Source of the DNA: Salinarimonas sp046292825
GTDB taxonomy: Bacteria > Pseudomonadota > Alphaproteobacteria > Rhizobiales > Beijerinckiaceae
Assembly (NCBI RefSeq): GCF_046292825.1
Contig: NZ_JBKBQG010000019.1
Coordinates: 17,982-81,981 of the forward strand
Length of the DNA stretch: 64,000 bases
Direction of reading: 5' to 3'
Position numbers and translations under genes: made by a program. Below the pieces are notes generated by a model, which saw nothing but the letters and a program-made list of their open reading frames with translations, had not been told where the DNA came from and made no database searches. This document shows positions 36,624 through 44,494 of this stretch, piece after piece. Each line of letters opens with the position of its first letter. Position 1 is the stretch's first letter.

Positions 36624-38240
36624 ATGGACAAGCCCGTGCTCGAGATCCGCGATCTCACCGTCGCCCTGCCCGAGGGCGCCGATCGCGCGCATGCGGTCGA
36701 GAACGTCTCCTTCACGGTGGCGCCCGGCGAGATCGTCTGCGTGGTCGGCGAATCCGGATCGGGGAAGTCGGTCACCGCCTTCTCCGTGATGGGGCTCCTG
36801 CCCTCCGAGCTCAAACCGAAGACGGGCGAGATCCTGCTCGAGGGCGAGAACGTGCTCGCCGCCTCGCCCGAGCGGCTGCGGGATCTGCGCGGCACGCGCA
36901 TGGCGATGATCTTCCAGGAGCCCGCGACCGCGCTCAACCCGGTGATGACGATCGGCGACCAGATCGACGAGGTCCTCCAGATCCACACGAAGCTCGGCGA
37001 GAAGGAGCGGCGCGAGAAGGTGATCGCCATCATGGAGGCGATCCACCTGCCCGATCCGCGCGCGCTCTACGACCGCTATCCCCACCAGCTCTCCGGCGGC
37101 CAGCGTCAGCGCGTGATGATCGCCGCCGCCATGGTGCTCGATCCCGCGATCCTGATCGCCGACGAGCCGACGACCGCGCTCGACGTGACGACGCAGGCGC
37201 AGATCCTCCAACTGATCAAGGAGATGCAGGAGCGCCGCGGCACGGGGGTGCTGTTCATCACCCACGATTTCGGCGTCGTCGCCGAGATTGCCGACAAGGT
37301 CGTGGTGATGCGCCGGGGCGTCGTCGTGGAGCAGGGGCCCGCGCGTGCGGTCTTCGCCAATCCGAGCCACGATTATACCCGCATGCTGATCGCCTCCGTG
37401 CCGAGCCTCGAGCCGCCGTCGCGCCAGCCGATCGCCGGGGACGTCGCGGTGCGCACGAGGAAGCTCGTGAAGTCCTATGGCGGCGGGGGCCTGTTCGGGC
37501 GGGGCAAGGGCACGCTGCTTGCCGCGAACGAGGTCGACATCGCGGTGCGCCGCGGAGAGACGCTCGGGATCGTGGGCGAATCGGGGTCGGGCAAGTCGAC
37601 GGTCGCCCGTTGCATCGTGCGGCTCGTCGATCCGACGTCCGGCGAGATCGAGCTCGGCGGCATCGACATCGCGCGCCTCTCGGCCGCTGCGATGAGGCCT
37701 CATCGCCGACGCGTTCAGATCGTCTTCCAGGATCCCTATCGCTCGCTCAATCCGCGCCGCACGGTCGGCGCCTCCGTGATCGAGGGGCCGATGAATTTCG
37801 GCCTCTCGCGCGAGGACGCGCTCGCCCGCGCGCGGCGCCTGATGGGGCTCGTCGGCCTCTCGCCGGACGCGCTCGAGCGCTATCCGCACCAATTCTCCGG
37901 CGGACAGCGCCAGCGCATCGCGATCGCCCGCGCGCTCGCGATGGAGCCGGACGTGCTGATCGCCGACGAGGCGGTCTCGGCCCTCGACGTATCGGTGCAG
38001 AAGCAGGTGCTCGAATTGCTCGATCAGGTGAAGCGCGAGTTCGACCTGGCGCTCCTGTTCATCACCCACGACCTGCGCGTCGCCGCCCAGATCTGCGACC
38101 GCATCGCGGTGATGCGCCGCGGCGAGGTGGTGGAGGAGGGGCCCACGCGCGAGCTCTTCCTGAACCCCCGCCACGACTACACCCGCACCCTCCTCGCCGC
38201 GGCGCCCGGGCGCCATCTGGTGGCGCCGAGCGCGGCGTGA
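36624..38240 (+). CDS. Fused dipeptide-type ABC transporter ATPase (DppD-DppF fusion)
   Basis: A 538-residue protein with two complete ABC ATPase domains. The first (residues about 5-265) has Walker A GESGSGKSVTAF, signature LSGGQRQRVMIA and Walker B ILIADEPTTALD. The second (about 275-530) has Walker A GESGSGKSTVAR, signature FSGGQRQRIAIA and Walker B VLIADEAVSALD, in which the T after the catalytic Glu-Pro position is replaced (DEAVS). Each is followed by an oligopeptide-type C-terminal segment. The fusion provides both nucleotide-binding subunits for the DppB/C-like permeases and is the last gene of the plus-strand operon. Confidence 0.95.
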   Translation: MDKPVLEIRDLTVALPEGADRAHAVENVSFTVAPGEIVCVVGESGSGKSVTAFSVMGLLPSELKPKTGEILLEGENVLAASPERLRDLRGTRMAMIFQEPATALNPVMTIGDQIDEVLQIHTKLGEKERREKVIAIMEAIHLPDPRALYDRYPHQLSGGQRQRVMIAAAMVLDPAILIADEPTTALDVTTQAQILQLIKEMQERRGTGVLFITHDFGVVAEIADKVVVMRRGVVVEQGPARAVFANPSHDYTRMLIASVPSLEPPSRQPIAGDVAVRTRKLVKSYGGGGLFGRGKGTLLAANEVDIAVRRGETLGIVGESGSGKSTVARCIVRLVDPTSGEIELGGIDIARLSAAAMRPHRRRVQIVFQDPYRSLNPRRTVGASVIEGPMNFGLSREDALARARRLMGLVGLSPDALERYPHQFSGGQRQRIAIARALAMEPDVLIADEAVSALDVSVQKQVLELLDQVKREFDLALLFITHDLRVAAQICDRIAVMRRGEVVEEGPTRELFLNPRHDYTRTLLAAAPGRHLVAPSAA

Positions 38241-38248
38241 CCGCCGGT

Positions 38249-38434
38249 GTCATCCCCGGCCGGAGCGCCGAAGGCGCGCAGGGAAAGGGGACCCAGCATG
38301 AAGACGTGTGCGGAGCACACTTTCGCGGCGGCGACGAGCCGCCTCGTCGGCGGCTTAGGGAGCGCCTTCGGCGCAGGTAATGTGCTGGGTCCCCTTTCCC
38401 TGCGCACGCTTCGCGTGCTCCGGCCGGGGATGAC
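38249..38434. repeat. Family A-like palindromic element A4
   Basis: About 186 bp with imperfect inverted arms. The left arm begins GTCATCCCCGGCCGGAGCGC and the right arm ends CCGGCCGGGGATGAC, with AGGGAAAGGGGACCCAGCA and TGCTGGGTCCCCTTTCCCT as a further paired block. It starts 9 bp after the ABC ATPase stop codon. The ends (GTCAT / ATGAC) match family A, but the inner arms are a distinct subtype. Confidence 0.82.
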
Positions 38435-38456
38435 ACGGATAAGCATTTCCGAGGCT

Positions 38457-38628
38457 GTCATCCCGGACGCCGAAGGCGATCCGGGACCCATACGCTCGAC
38501 GTGTCAGTCGCAGCCTGTAGGCTGCGTTTCGCCGAGTTTCGACGACGTGCAGGAGCGAGCGCGGCATGCGCGCTCGGTCGATCCTCGGAGCGTATGGGTC
38601 CCGGGTCGGCTTCGCGGCCCGGGATGAC
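38457..38628. repeat. Family A palindromic element A5
   Basis: About 172 bp. Arms begin GTCATCCCGGACGCCGAAGG and end GCGGCCCGGGATGAC, nearly the same as A2, with the shared GCAGCCTGTAGGCTGC hairpin inside. It ends 11 bp before the aldehyde dehydrogenase stop codon. A4 and A5 together fill the 398 bp gap between the convergent ABC ATPase and aldehyde dehydrogenase genes. Confidence 0.87.
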
Positions 38629-38638
38629 AGCGTCCGCT

Positions 38639-40147
38639 TCACCGCGAACCACTATCCCCCGGCCCATACCCGAACGGGATCGCCGGCTGCTCCGCCGTCT
38701 CGACGAACAAGCTCTTCGCCTGCGTGTACTCCGCCATCACCTCCGCGCCCGAGGAGCGGCCGAAGCCGGAGCCGCGCATGCCGCCGAAGGGCATCTGGAC
38801 GGAGAGCGTGCGGTAGCCGTTGACCCAGACCGTGCCGGCGCGCAAGGCGCGCGCGACGCGCAAAGCCTTGGCGCCGTCGCGGGACCAGACGGCGCCGGCG
38901 AGATCGAATTCGCTCTCGTTGGCGATCGCGACCGCCTCCGCCTCGCCGTCGAAGGGGATCACGCACAGGACCGGGCCGAAGATCTCCTCGTGGGCGAGCG
39001 CGTGGCGCGGATCGTCGAGGAGGAAGACCGTCGGCGCGACGAAGAAGCCGCTCTCGCCCGCCCCCTCGGGACGCCCGCCGCCGCAGACGAGCTGGGCGCC
39101 GGATGCACGTCCCCGCGCGATCGCGGCGAGCACGCGCTCGTATTGGGCGCGGTTCTGGATCGGGCCGATCTCGGTCGCGGGATCGGCGGGCGCGCCGACG
39201 CGCAGCCGCCGCGCGCCGTCCGCCACGATGGAAAGCACGTCGTCGAGCGCCGCGCGCTCGACGAGGAGGCGCGCTCCGGCGGTGCAGCTCTGGCCCGCGC
39301 CTGCGAAGATCGCGCCCTGCGCGGCCTTGCCCGCGGCCGCGAGATCGGCGTCCGCGAAGACGATGTTCGCCGATTTGCCGCCGAGCTCGAGCAGCGACGG
39401 GCGGCCGGCGGCGGCGGCGAGCGCGGCGACCTTGCGGCCGGTCTCGACCGAGCCGATGAAGACCGCCTTGCCGCAGCGCGCGTCCGACACGAGCGCCGCG
39501 CCGATCGTCGCGCCGAGACCCGCCGCGACGCCGATCGCGCCCGCCGGCACGCCAGCCTCGATCAGGAGGCGCGCGAGCATCAGCGAGGTCGCGGGCGTCC
39601 ATTCCGACGGCTTGAGGATCGCCGCATTGCCGGCGGCCAGCGCCGGGGCGAGCTGCCAGCCGGCGGTGAAGATCGGCGCGTTCCACGGCGTGATCTGGAC
39701 GATGGTGCCGAGCGGTTCGGGCACGACGAGGGCGAGGTGGCTCGTCGCGACCGGCACGACGCGGCCCTCCACCTTGTCGGCGAAGCCGGCGTAGTAGCGC
39801 AGCATCTCGGCGACCTTGGCGACCTCGCCGCGCGCGTCGCGGATCGGCTTGCCGACGGTGAGGCTCTCGATCTGCGCGAGCGCCTCCGCGTCGCGCGCCA
39901 CGAGATCGGCGGCGCGGGCGAGGATCGCGCCGCGTGCCGACGGCGCGAGCGCGCGCCAGGCGGCGCCGCCGCGCGCGGCCGCCGCGTGCAGGCGCTCGGC
40001 GAGGGCGGCGCCCGCGTCCCGATAGGTCGCGAGCACCGTCTCGGTCGCCGGGTCGACGAGGGCGATCGGCGCGCCGGTGCCGGGCACGATCGCGCCGTCG
40101 ATCAGGCTGCCGATGGAGAAGCCGAGCCGCGCTTCGAGATCGCCCAT
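38639..40147 (-). CDS. Aldehyde dehydrogenase family protein
   Basis: A 502-residue NAD(P)-dependent aldehyde dehydrogenase. Motifs in order are ITPWNAPIFTAGWQLAPALA with the catalytic Asn, the nucleotide-binding LKPSEWTPATS, FIGSVETGRKV, the general-base Glu in LLELGGKSANIVF, and the nucleophilic Cys in GAGQSCTAGARLLVE. HEEIFGPVLCVIPF and MPFGGMRGSGFGRSSG complete the fold. It oxidises an aldehyde to the acid; the substrate is unknown. It is the last gene of a three-gene minus-strand operon, 5 bp after the beta-hydroxyacid dehydrogenase, and converges on the ABC importer operon. Confidence 0.94.
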   Translation of the reverse strand: MGDLEARLGFSIGSLIDGAIVPGTGAPIALVDPATETVLATYRDAGAALAERLHAAAARGGAAWRALAPSARGAILARAADLVARDAEALAQIESLTVGKPIRDARGEVAKVAEMLRYYAGFADKVEGRVVPVATSHLALVVPEPLGTIVQITPWNAPIFTAGWQLAPALAAGNAAILKPSEWTPATSLMLARLLIEAGVPAGAIGVAAGLGATIGAALVSDARCGKAVFIGSVETGRKVAALAAAAGRPSLLELGGKSANIVFADADLAAAGKAAQGAIFAGAGQSCTAGARLLVERAALDDVLSIVADGARRLRVGAPADPATEIGPIQNRAQYERVLAAIARGRASGAQLVCGGGRPEGAGESGFFVAPTVFLLDDPRHALAHEEIFGPVLCVIPFDGEAEAVAIANESEFDLAGAVWSRDGAKALRVARALRAGTVWVNGYRTLSVQMPFGGMRGSGFGRSSGAEVMAEYTQAKSLFVETAEQPAIPFGYGPGDSGSR

Positions 40148-40152
40148 TCGCG

Positions 40153-41028
40153 TCACTCCCTGCGCGAGCCGTCCCGGCCGGCATCGACGAGGCGGTTGAA
40201 ATCGGAGCCCGCGCCGAAGCGGGCGAGCGCCTCGGCGACGGCTTCGGCCGTCTCCGCACCCAAGGACCCGAGCCCGCCGAACGCCTCCCCGAGCGAAGCG
40301 GCGAGGCGGACGTCCTTGGCCATGAGGCCGAGCGAGAAGCCGCTGTCGTAGGTCCCGCTCAGGACCCAGTTCGGCAGGTTCGTCTCGATCGCGGCGCTGC
40401 GGCCGGAGCCCGCCTGCAGCACCCGCAGGAGCGCCTCGCCCGAGATCCCGGCCGCTTCGCCGAGCCGCAAGGCCTCGCCGGCGAGCAGCAGATGGGCCGC
40501 GCACAGGAGGTTGTTGACGAGCTTCGCCACGTTGCCCGCCCCCGGCCCGCCGCAGGGCACGACGAGCCGGGCGAGGGGCGCGAGGATCGGCTCGGCGCGC
40601 GCGACGTCCTCGGGCGCGCCGCCGGTCATCACGAGGAGGCGCCCCTCCGCCGCCCCCGCCGCTCCGCCGGAGACCGGCGCATCGACGAAGCCGACGCCCG
40701 CCGCCGCCGCCCGTTCCTGGATCGCGCGGGTCGAGCGCGGATCGGCGGTCGAGGTGTCGATCACGAGGAGGCGTTCTGCGGCGGGGCTCTGGGCGAGCAC
40801 CTGCGCCATGGTCTCCTCCACCGCATCGCTCGCCGGCAGCGACAGGAGGAGGACGTCGCAGGTGCGGGCGAGCGCGGCGACGTCCGGTGCGGTCTCGGGC
40901 AGGCCCTCGGCGCGGGCAGGGTCGCGGTCGAAGGCGATCACGCGGTGGCCGGCGCCGAGGAGGCGGAGCGCCATCGGCCGGCCCATCGCGCCGAGCCCGA
41001 CGATCCCGATCGTCGCGGGCGCGCTCAT
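40153..41028 (-). CDS. NAD(P)-dependent beta-hydroxyacid dehydrogenase (3-hydroxyisobutyrate dehydrogenase family)
   Basis: A 291-residue dehydrogenase. The N-terminal Rossmann motif is IGIVGLGAMGRPMALRLLGA, the substrate loop FVDAPVSGGAAGAAEGRL, and the catalytic Lys is in GAGNVAKLVNNLL. This family includes 3-hydroxyisobutyrate, tartronate semialdehyde and related enzymes. With the adjacent aldehyde dehydrogenase it could oxidise a hydroxyacid stepwise, as in valine or glyoxylate metabolism, but the specific substrate cannot be read. The start ATG (41028) overlaps the upstream M20 stop (41025), so the genes are translationally coupled. Confidence 0.92.
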   Translation of the reverse strand: MSAPATIGIVGLGAMGRPMALRLLGAGHRVIAFDRDPARAEGLPETAPDVAALARTCDVLLLSLPASDAVEETMAQVLAQSPAAERLLVIDTSTADPRSTRAIQERAAAAGVGFVDAPVSGGAAGAAEGRLLVMTGGAPEDVARAEPILAPLARLVVPCGGPGAGNVAKLVNNLLCAAHLLLAGEALRLGEAAGISGEALLRVLQAGSGRSAAIETNLPNWVLSGTYDSGFSLGLMAKDVRLAASLGEAFGGLGSLGAETAEAVAEALARFGAGSDFNRLVDAGRDGSRRE

Positions 41029-42320
41029 CCGCGCTCCCCCGCGAGCGGCTCGACGCCGCACCAATGCGCGACGAACAGGGCCATCGCCTTGGTGATCCGG
41101 CGCACGGATTCGATCTCCACCGCCTCGTCGATGCCGTGGATCGCCCGGCAATTGGGACCGTAGCAGAGCGAGGGGATGCGGTCGTAGAGAACGTGCACGC
41201 GGTTGTCGAGATAGCCCGGCGTGACGAAGCTCTCGAGCGGCGTGCCGAACACCGCCGCGTGGGCGCGCGCGAGCGCGTCCTCCGCCTCGCTGCCGGGCTC
41301 GAGCACGTAGCCCTGCGAGAAGAAGCCGTGCCAGGTCACGCGCGGCGGCGAATCGGCGAGGGCGGGGTGCGCGGCGGCGGCGCGGGCGAGGTGCTCCTCG
41401 ACGGCCGTGCGGACCTCCTCCGCCGTCTGTCCGGGATACATCGCGAAGCGCGCCTCGAACCGGCACCAGGCCGGCACCATCGAGGCCCAATCGCCGCCCT
41501 CGATGCGGCCGATATTCAGGTTGAGGGCGTGCGGCAGATCCTCGAAATGAGGGTGATCGCCGTGCCGCGCGTTCCAGGCGGTCTCGAGCTCGCGCAGCGC
41601 CCCGATCAGCCGGTAGGCGGCGTCGATGGCGTTGAAGCCCTCGGCCATCTCGCGGGTATGGGCGGGGCGGCCCTGCACCTCGACCGTGAACCAGACGACG
41701 CCGACATTGGCGCGCACGAGCTTCTCGTCCTCGGGTTCGGGGATGAGGGCGGCGTCCGCGCGGTAGCCGCGCAGATGGGTCGCGAGGGTGCCGTTGCCGG
41801 TCGATTCCTCCTCGACCACGGACTGGACGTGGATGCGCCCCGTCGGCGCGAGGCCGGCGGCGCGGATCGCGTCGAGCGCGAAGAGGTTCGCGGCGTGCCC
41901 CGCCTTCATGTCCGCCGCGCCGCGGCCGTAGAGCCAGCCGTCGCGGATCACGGGCTCGAAGGGCGGATGCGTCCACATCGCGAGCGGCCCCGGCGGCACC
42001 ACGTCGACATGGGCGTTGAGGATGAGCGAGCGGCCGCGCTCGACGGGCGGGCGATAGGTCCCCACCACGTTCCAGGCCCGCTCGTAGGACACCGCGACCG
42101 GGCCGGCGCCCGGATGGCTCGCGAGGTCTTCCGGCGACAGGCGCCAGCGGTCGATCTCGAGCCCGCGGGCGCGAAACGCGTCGGCGACGAAGTCCTGGAT
42201 CGTGTGCTCGTCGCCCCGCAGCGAGGGGTGCCGTACGAGATCCTGCGTATAGGCGATCTGCGCCTCGAAATTCCGATCCACGGCCTCGCAGATCGCCCGC
42301 TCCGCCGTAGAGGACAGCAT
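41025..42320 (-). CDS. M20 family deacylase (ArgE/DapE-like)
   Basis: A 431-residue zinc hydrolase of the ArgE/DapE/ACY1 group. Motifs are LILNAHVDVVPPGP (His, Asp), YGRGAADMKAGHAAN (bridging Asp) and SVVEEESTGNG (Glu pair). It retains the C-terminal metal His in CRAIHGIDEAV. It probably removes an acyl group from an amino acid or opens an N-acylated intermediate. I choose the ATG at 42320 (MLSSTAERAICEAVDRNF) over a TTG at 42353, which has no ribosome-binding site. It is the first gene of the minus-strand operon with the two dehydrogenases and is divergent from the arsenic operon. Confidence 0.9.
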   Translation of the reverse strand: MLSSTAERAICEAVDRNFEAQIAYTQDLVRHPSLRGDEHTIQDFVADAFRARGLEIDRWRLSPEDLASHPGAGPVAVSYERAWNVVGTYRPPVERGRSLILNAHVDVVPPGPLAMWTHPPFEPVIRDGWLYGRGAADMKAGHAANLFALDAIRAAGLAPTGRIHVQSVVEEESTGNGTLATHLRGYRADAALIPEPEDEKLVRANVGVVWFTVEVQGRPAHTREMAEGFNAIDAAYRLIGALRELETAWNARHGDHPHFEDLPHALNLNIGRIEGGDWASMVPAWCRFEARFAMYPGQTAEEVRTAVEEHLARAAAAHPALADSPPRVTWHGFFSQGYVLEPGSEAEDALARAHAAVFGTPLESFVTPGYLDNRVHVLYDRIPSLCYGPNCRAIHGIDEAVEIESVRRITKAMALFVAHWCGVEPLAGERG

Positions 42321-42466
42321 GTCACGGCCTCGCCCGAAATCGATGTCGAGCAAGAGGATAACGGTCGAACTTCGAGCGTCAATCGCGGCGCGGCGCGATC
42401 GCGTGCGCGAATGCGGCTTCCCGGTGCGCTCGAACGACAGGCTTGGCGGATTCCGTGAGACAGCGC

Positions 42467-42512
42467 TTGCGTCCGCTGCGACGGTGCGATATTCAAACGC
42501 TCATCGAAATAT
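42467..42512 (+). promoter_or_regulatory. Promoter and candidate ArsR operator of the arsenic operon
   Basis: TTGCGT (42467-42472) and TATTCA (42490-42495) are separated by 17 bp. The -10 element is overlapped by an inverted repeat, ATATTC (42489-42494) N11 GAAATAT (42506-42512), of the A/T-rich kind bound by ArsR repressors and conspicuous in this GC-rich DNA. Transcription would start near 42502, about 25 bp before the ATG at 42527. Confidence 0.6.
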
Positions 42513-42526
42513 CGAAGGCGTGGCGT

Positions 42527-43414
42527 ATGTTGGAGCAGGAGGTCCTCGGCGCCTTGTCCGCGCTCTCGCAGGAGACGCGGCTGCGGATCGTGCGGCTCCT
42601 CGTGCGCCGCGGCGAGGAGGGGCTGTCGGCCGGCGCGATCGCGGAGGCGGTCGGCGTGTCCGCCTCGAACATCTCCTTCCATCTCGGGCTCCTCGAGCGC
42701 GCGGGCCTCGTCGAGAGCCGCCGCGAGGGGCGCTCGATCCTCTATCGCGCGCGGGTCGGCGGCATCGCGGCGCTCGCGCGCTTCCTGCTCGAGGATTGCT
42801 GCGAGGGCGGTCCTGCCGCCTGCCTGCCGGCGCTGGGCGATGCGTCCGTCGTGCAGCCGGACGCGCTCGCGCGGCGCGCGCCGATCCTCAACGTGCTCTT
42901 CCTGTGCACCGGCAACAGCGCCCGCTCGATCATGGCGGAGGCGATCCTGAACCGGGAGGGCGGCGGGCGCTTCCGCGCCTTCTCGGCCGGCTCCCAGCCG
43001 CGCGGCGCCGTCGATCCGATGACCCTGCGCGTGCTGGAGGCGCTCGATTATCCCACGGGCGCGCTGCGCTCGAAGAGCTGGAACGAATTCGCCGAGGAGG
43101 GCGCGCCCGCCTTCGACTTCGTCTTCACCGTCTGCGACGCCGCCGCCGGGGAACCCTGCCCCAGCTGGCCCGGCCAGCCGATCAGCGCGCATTGGGGCAT
43201 CGAGGATCCGGTCGCCGCGACGGGCGCGCCCTTTGAGCGCGAGCGCGCCTTCTCCCAGGCCTTCCGCTACCTGCGCAACCGCATCCTCGCCTTCACCGCC
43301 CTGCCGATCGACCGGCTCGACGCCCTCTCCCTGCGCCGCGCGGTCTCCGAGATCGGTCGCGCGGAGGGCGCCTCGTCGGGCGCGGTCGTGCCGTTTCCCC
43401 GCCAGATCGCCTGA
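42527..43414 (+). CDS. ArsR repressor fused to LMW-PTPase-type arsenate reductase (ArsC)
   Basis: A 295-residue fusion. Residues about 1-95 are a winged-helix ArsR domain (LSQETRLRIVRLLV, then recognition helix SASNISFHLGLLERAGLV). A cysteine-rich hinge, EDCCEGGPAAC, could bind As(III). From about residue 118 a low-molecular-weight phosphatase domain begins, with the P-loop VLFLCTGNSARS (nucleophile Cys127) and the partner cysteines in VFTVCDAAAGEPC, which mark arsenate reductases of the thioredoxin-coupled type. The ATG at 42527 has GAAGG upstream and fits the promoter; the frame is open further upstream but the promoter lies within it. It heads the arsenic operon, with acr3 6 bp after it. 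Confidence 0.92.
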   Translation: MLEQEVLGALSALSQETRLRIVRLLVRRGEEGLSAGAIAEAVGVSASNISFHLGLLERAGLVESRREGRSILYRARVGGIAALARFLLEDCCEGGPAACLPALGDASVVQPDALARRAPILNVLFLCTGNSARSIMAEAILNREGGGRFRAFSAGSQPRGAVDPMTLRVLEALDYPTGALRSKSWNEFAEEGAPAFDFVFTVCDAAAGEPCPSWPGQPISAHWGIEDPVAATGAPFERERAFSQAFRYLRNRILAFTALPIDRLDALSLRRAVSEIGRAEGASSGAVVPFPRQIA

Positions 43415-43420
43415 GGCACC

Positions 43421-44494
43421 ATGTCGATCTTCGAACGCTGGCTGACGCTCTGGGTCGCCCTCTGCATCGTCGCGGGCATCGCGCTCGGCCGCCTCGCGCC
43501 CGGTCTCTTCGAGACGCTCGCGGCGGCCGAGATCGCCAACGTCAACCTGCCGGTGGGCGTCCTCGTCTGGGCGATGATCCTGCCGATGCTCCTCAAGATC
43601 GATTACGGGGCGCTCGGGGAGGTCACGAAGCAATGGCGCGGGATCGGCGTCACGCTCGCGGTCAATTGGGGCTTCAAGCCGTTCCTGATGGCGCTGCTCG
43701 GGTGGTTCTTCATCGGCTGGCTCTTCCGCCCGCTGCTGCCGCAAGATCAGATCGAGAGCTACATCGCGGGCTTGATCCTGCTCGGCGCGGCGCCCTGCAC
43801 GGCGATGGTGTTCGTGTGGAGCCATCTGTGCTCTGGCGAGCCGCGCTTCACGATCACGCAGGTGGCGCTCAACGACGTCGTGATGGTGTTCGCCTTCGCG
43901 CCGATCGTCGCGCTGCTGCTCGGCCTCTCGGCGATCGTGGTGCCGTGGGAGACGCTGCTGATCTCGGTCGGCCTCTACATCGTGATCCCCGTGGTGGCGG
44001 CCTATCTTCTGCGCCGTCGGCTCCTGGCGAGCGGCGGCGAGGCGCGGCTCGCGGGCGTGCTCGCGCGGCTCGGGCCCGTCTCGATCGCCGCGCTGCTCGC
44101 GACGCTCGTGCTCCTGTTCGGCTATCAGGGCGAGCAGATCCTCGCGCAGCCGATGGTGATCGCGCTTCTCGCGGTGCCGATCGCGATACAGGGCTACGTC
44201 ACCTTCGCGGTCGCCTACGGGCTCAACCGGCGCCTCGGCGAGAGCCATCGCGTGGCGGGGCCGTCGGCGCTGATCGGCGCCTCCAACTTCTTCGAGCTCG
44301 CGGTGGCGACGGCGATCTCGCTGTTCGGCCTGCAATCGGGCGCGGCGCTCGCGACCGTGGTCGGCGTCCTCATCGAGGTGCCGGTGATGCTCTCCCTCGT
44401 CGCGATCGTGAAGCGCACGCGGGGCTGGTACGAGCGCGGCCGCCCGGCGCTCGCGCAGAGCGCGACACCCCTTCCCGGAGACGAGAGACGATGA
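43421..44494 (+). CDS. acr3: Arsenite efflux permease ACR3
   Basis: A 357-residue arsenite/H+ antiporter of the ACR3 (BASS superfamily) type with ten hydrophobic helices. Hallmarks are NLPVGVLVWAMILPMLLKID, NWGFKPFLMALLGWFF, the invariant Cys in LLGAAPCTAMVFVWS, QVALNDVVMVFAFAP, and IGASNFFELAVATAISLFG with the conserved Glu. It exports As(III) produced by the fused reductase. The stop codon overlaps the GAPDH start (ATGA at 44491-44494). Confidence 0.95.
   Translation: MSIFERWLTLWVALCIVAGIALGRLAPGLFETLAAAEIANVNLPVGVLVWAMILPMLLKIDYGALGEVTKQWRGIGVTLAVNWGFKPFLMALLGWFFIGWLFRPLLPQDQIESYIAGLILLGAAPCTAMVFVWSHLCSGEPRFTITQVALNDVVMVFAFAPIVALLLGLSAIVVPWETLLISVGLYIVIPVVAAYLLRRRLLASGGEARLAGVLARLGPVSIAALLATLVLLFGYQGEQILAQPMVIALLAVPIAIQGYVTFAVAYGLNRRLGESHRVAGPSALIGASNFFELAVATAISLFGLQSGAALATVVGVLIEVPVMLSLVAIVKRTRGWYERGRPALAQSATPLPGDERR

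Noticed and set aside
38501..40351. A 616-codon plus-strand frame opposite the aldehyde dehydrogenase
   Set aside because: Compositionally biased Arg/Ala/Gly/Asp translation with no motif, whereas the minus strand has every ALDH motif in order.
42443..42526. Upstream extension of the ArsR-ArsC fusion
   Set aside because: The extra N-terminal residues match no ArsR feature and overlap the promoter and operator at 42467-42512; the ATG at 42527 has its own ribosome-binding site.
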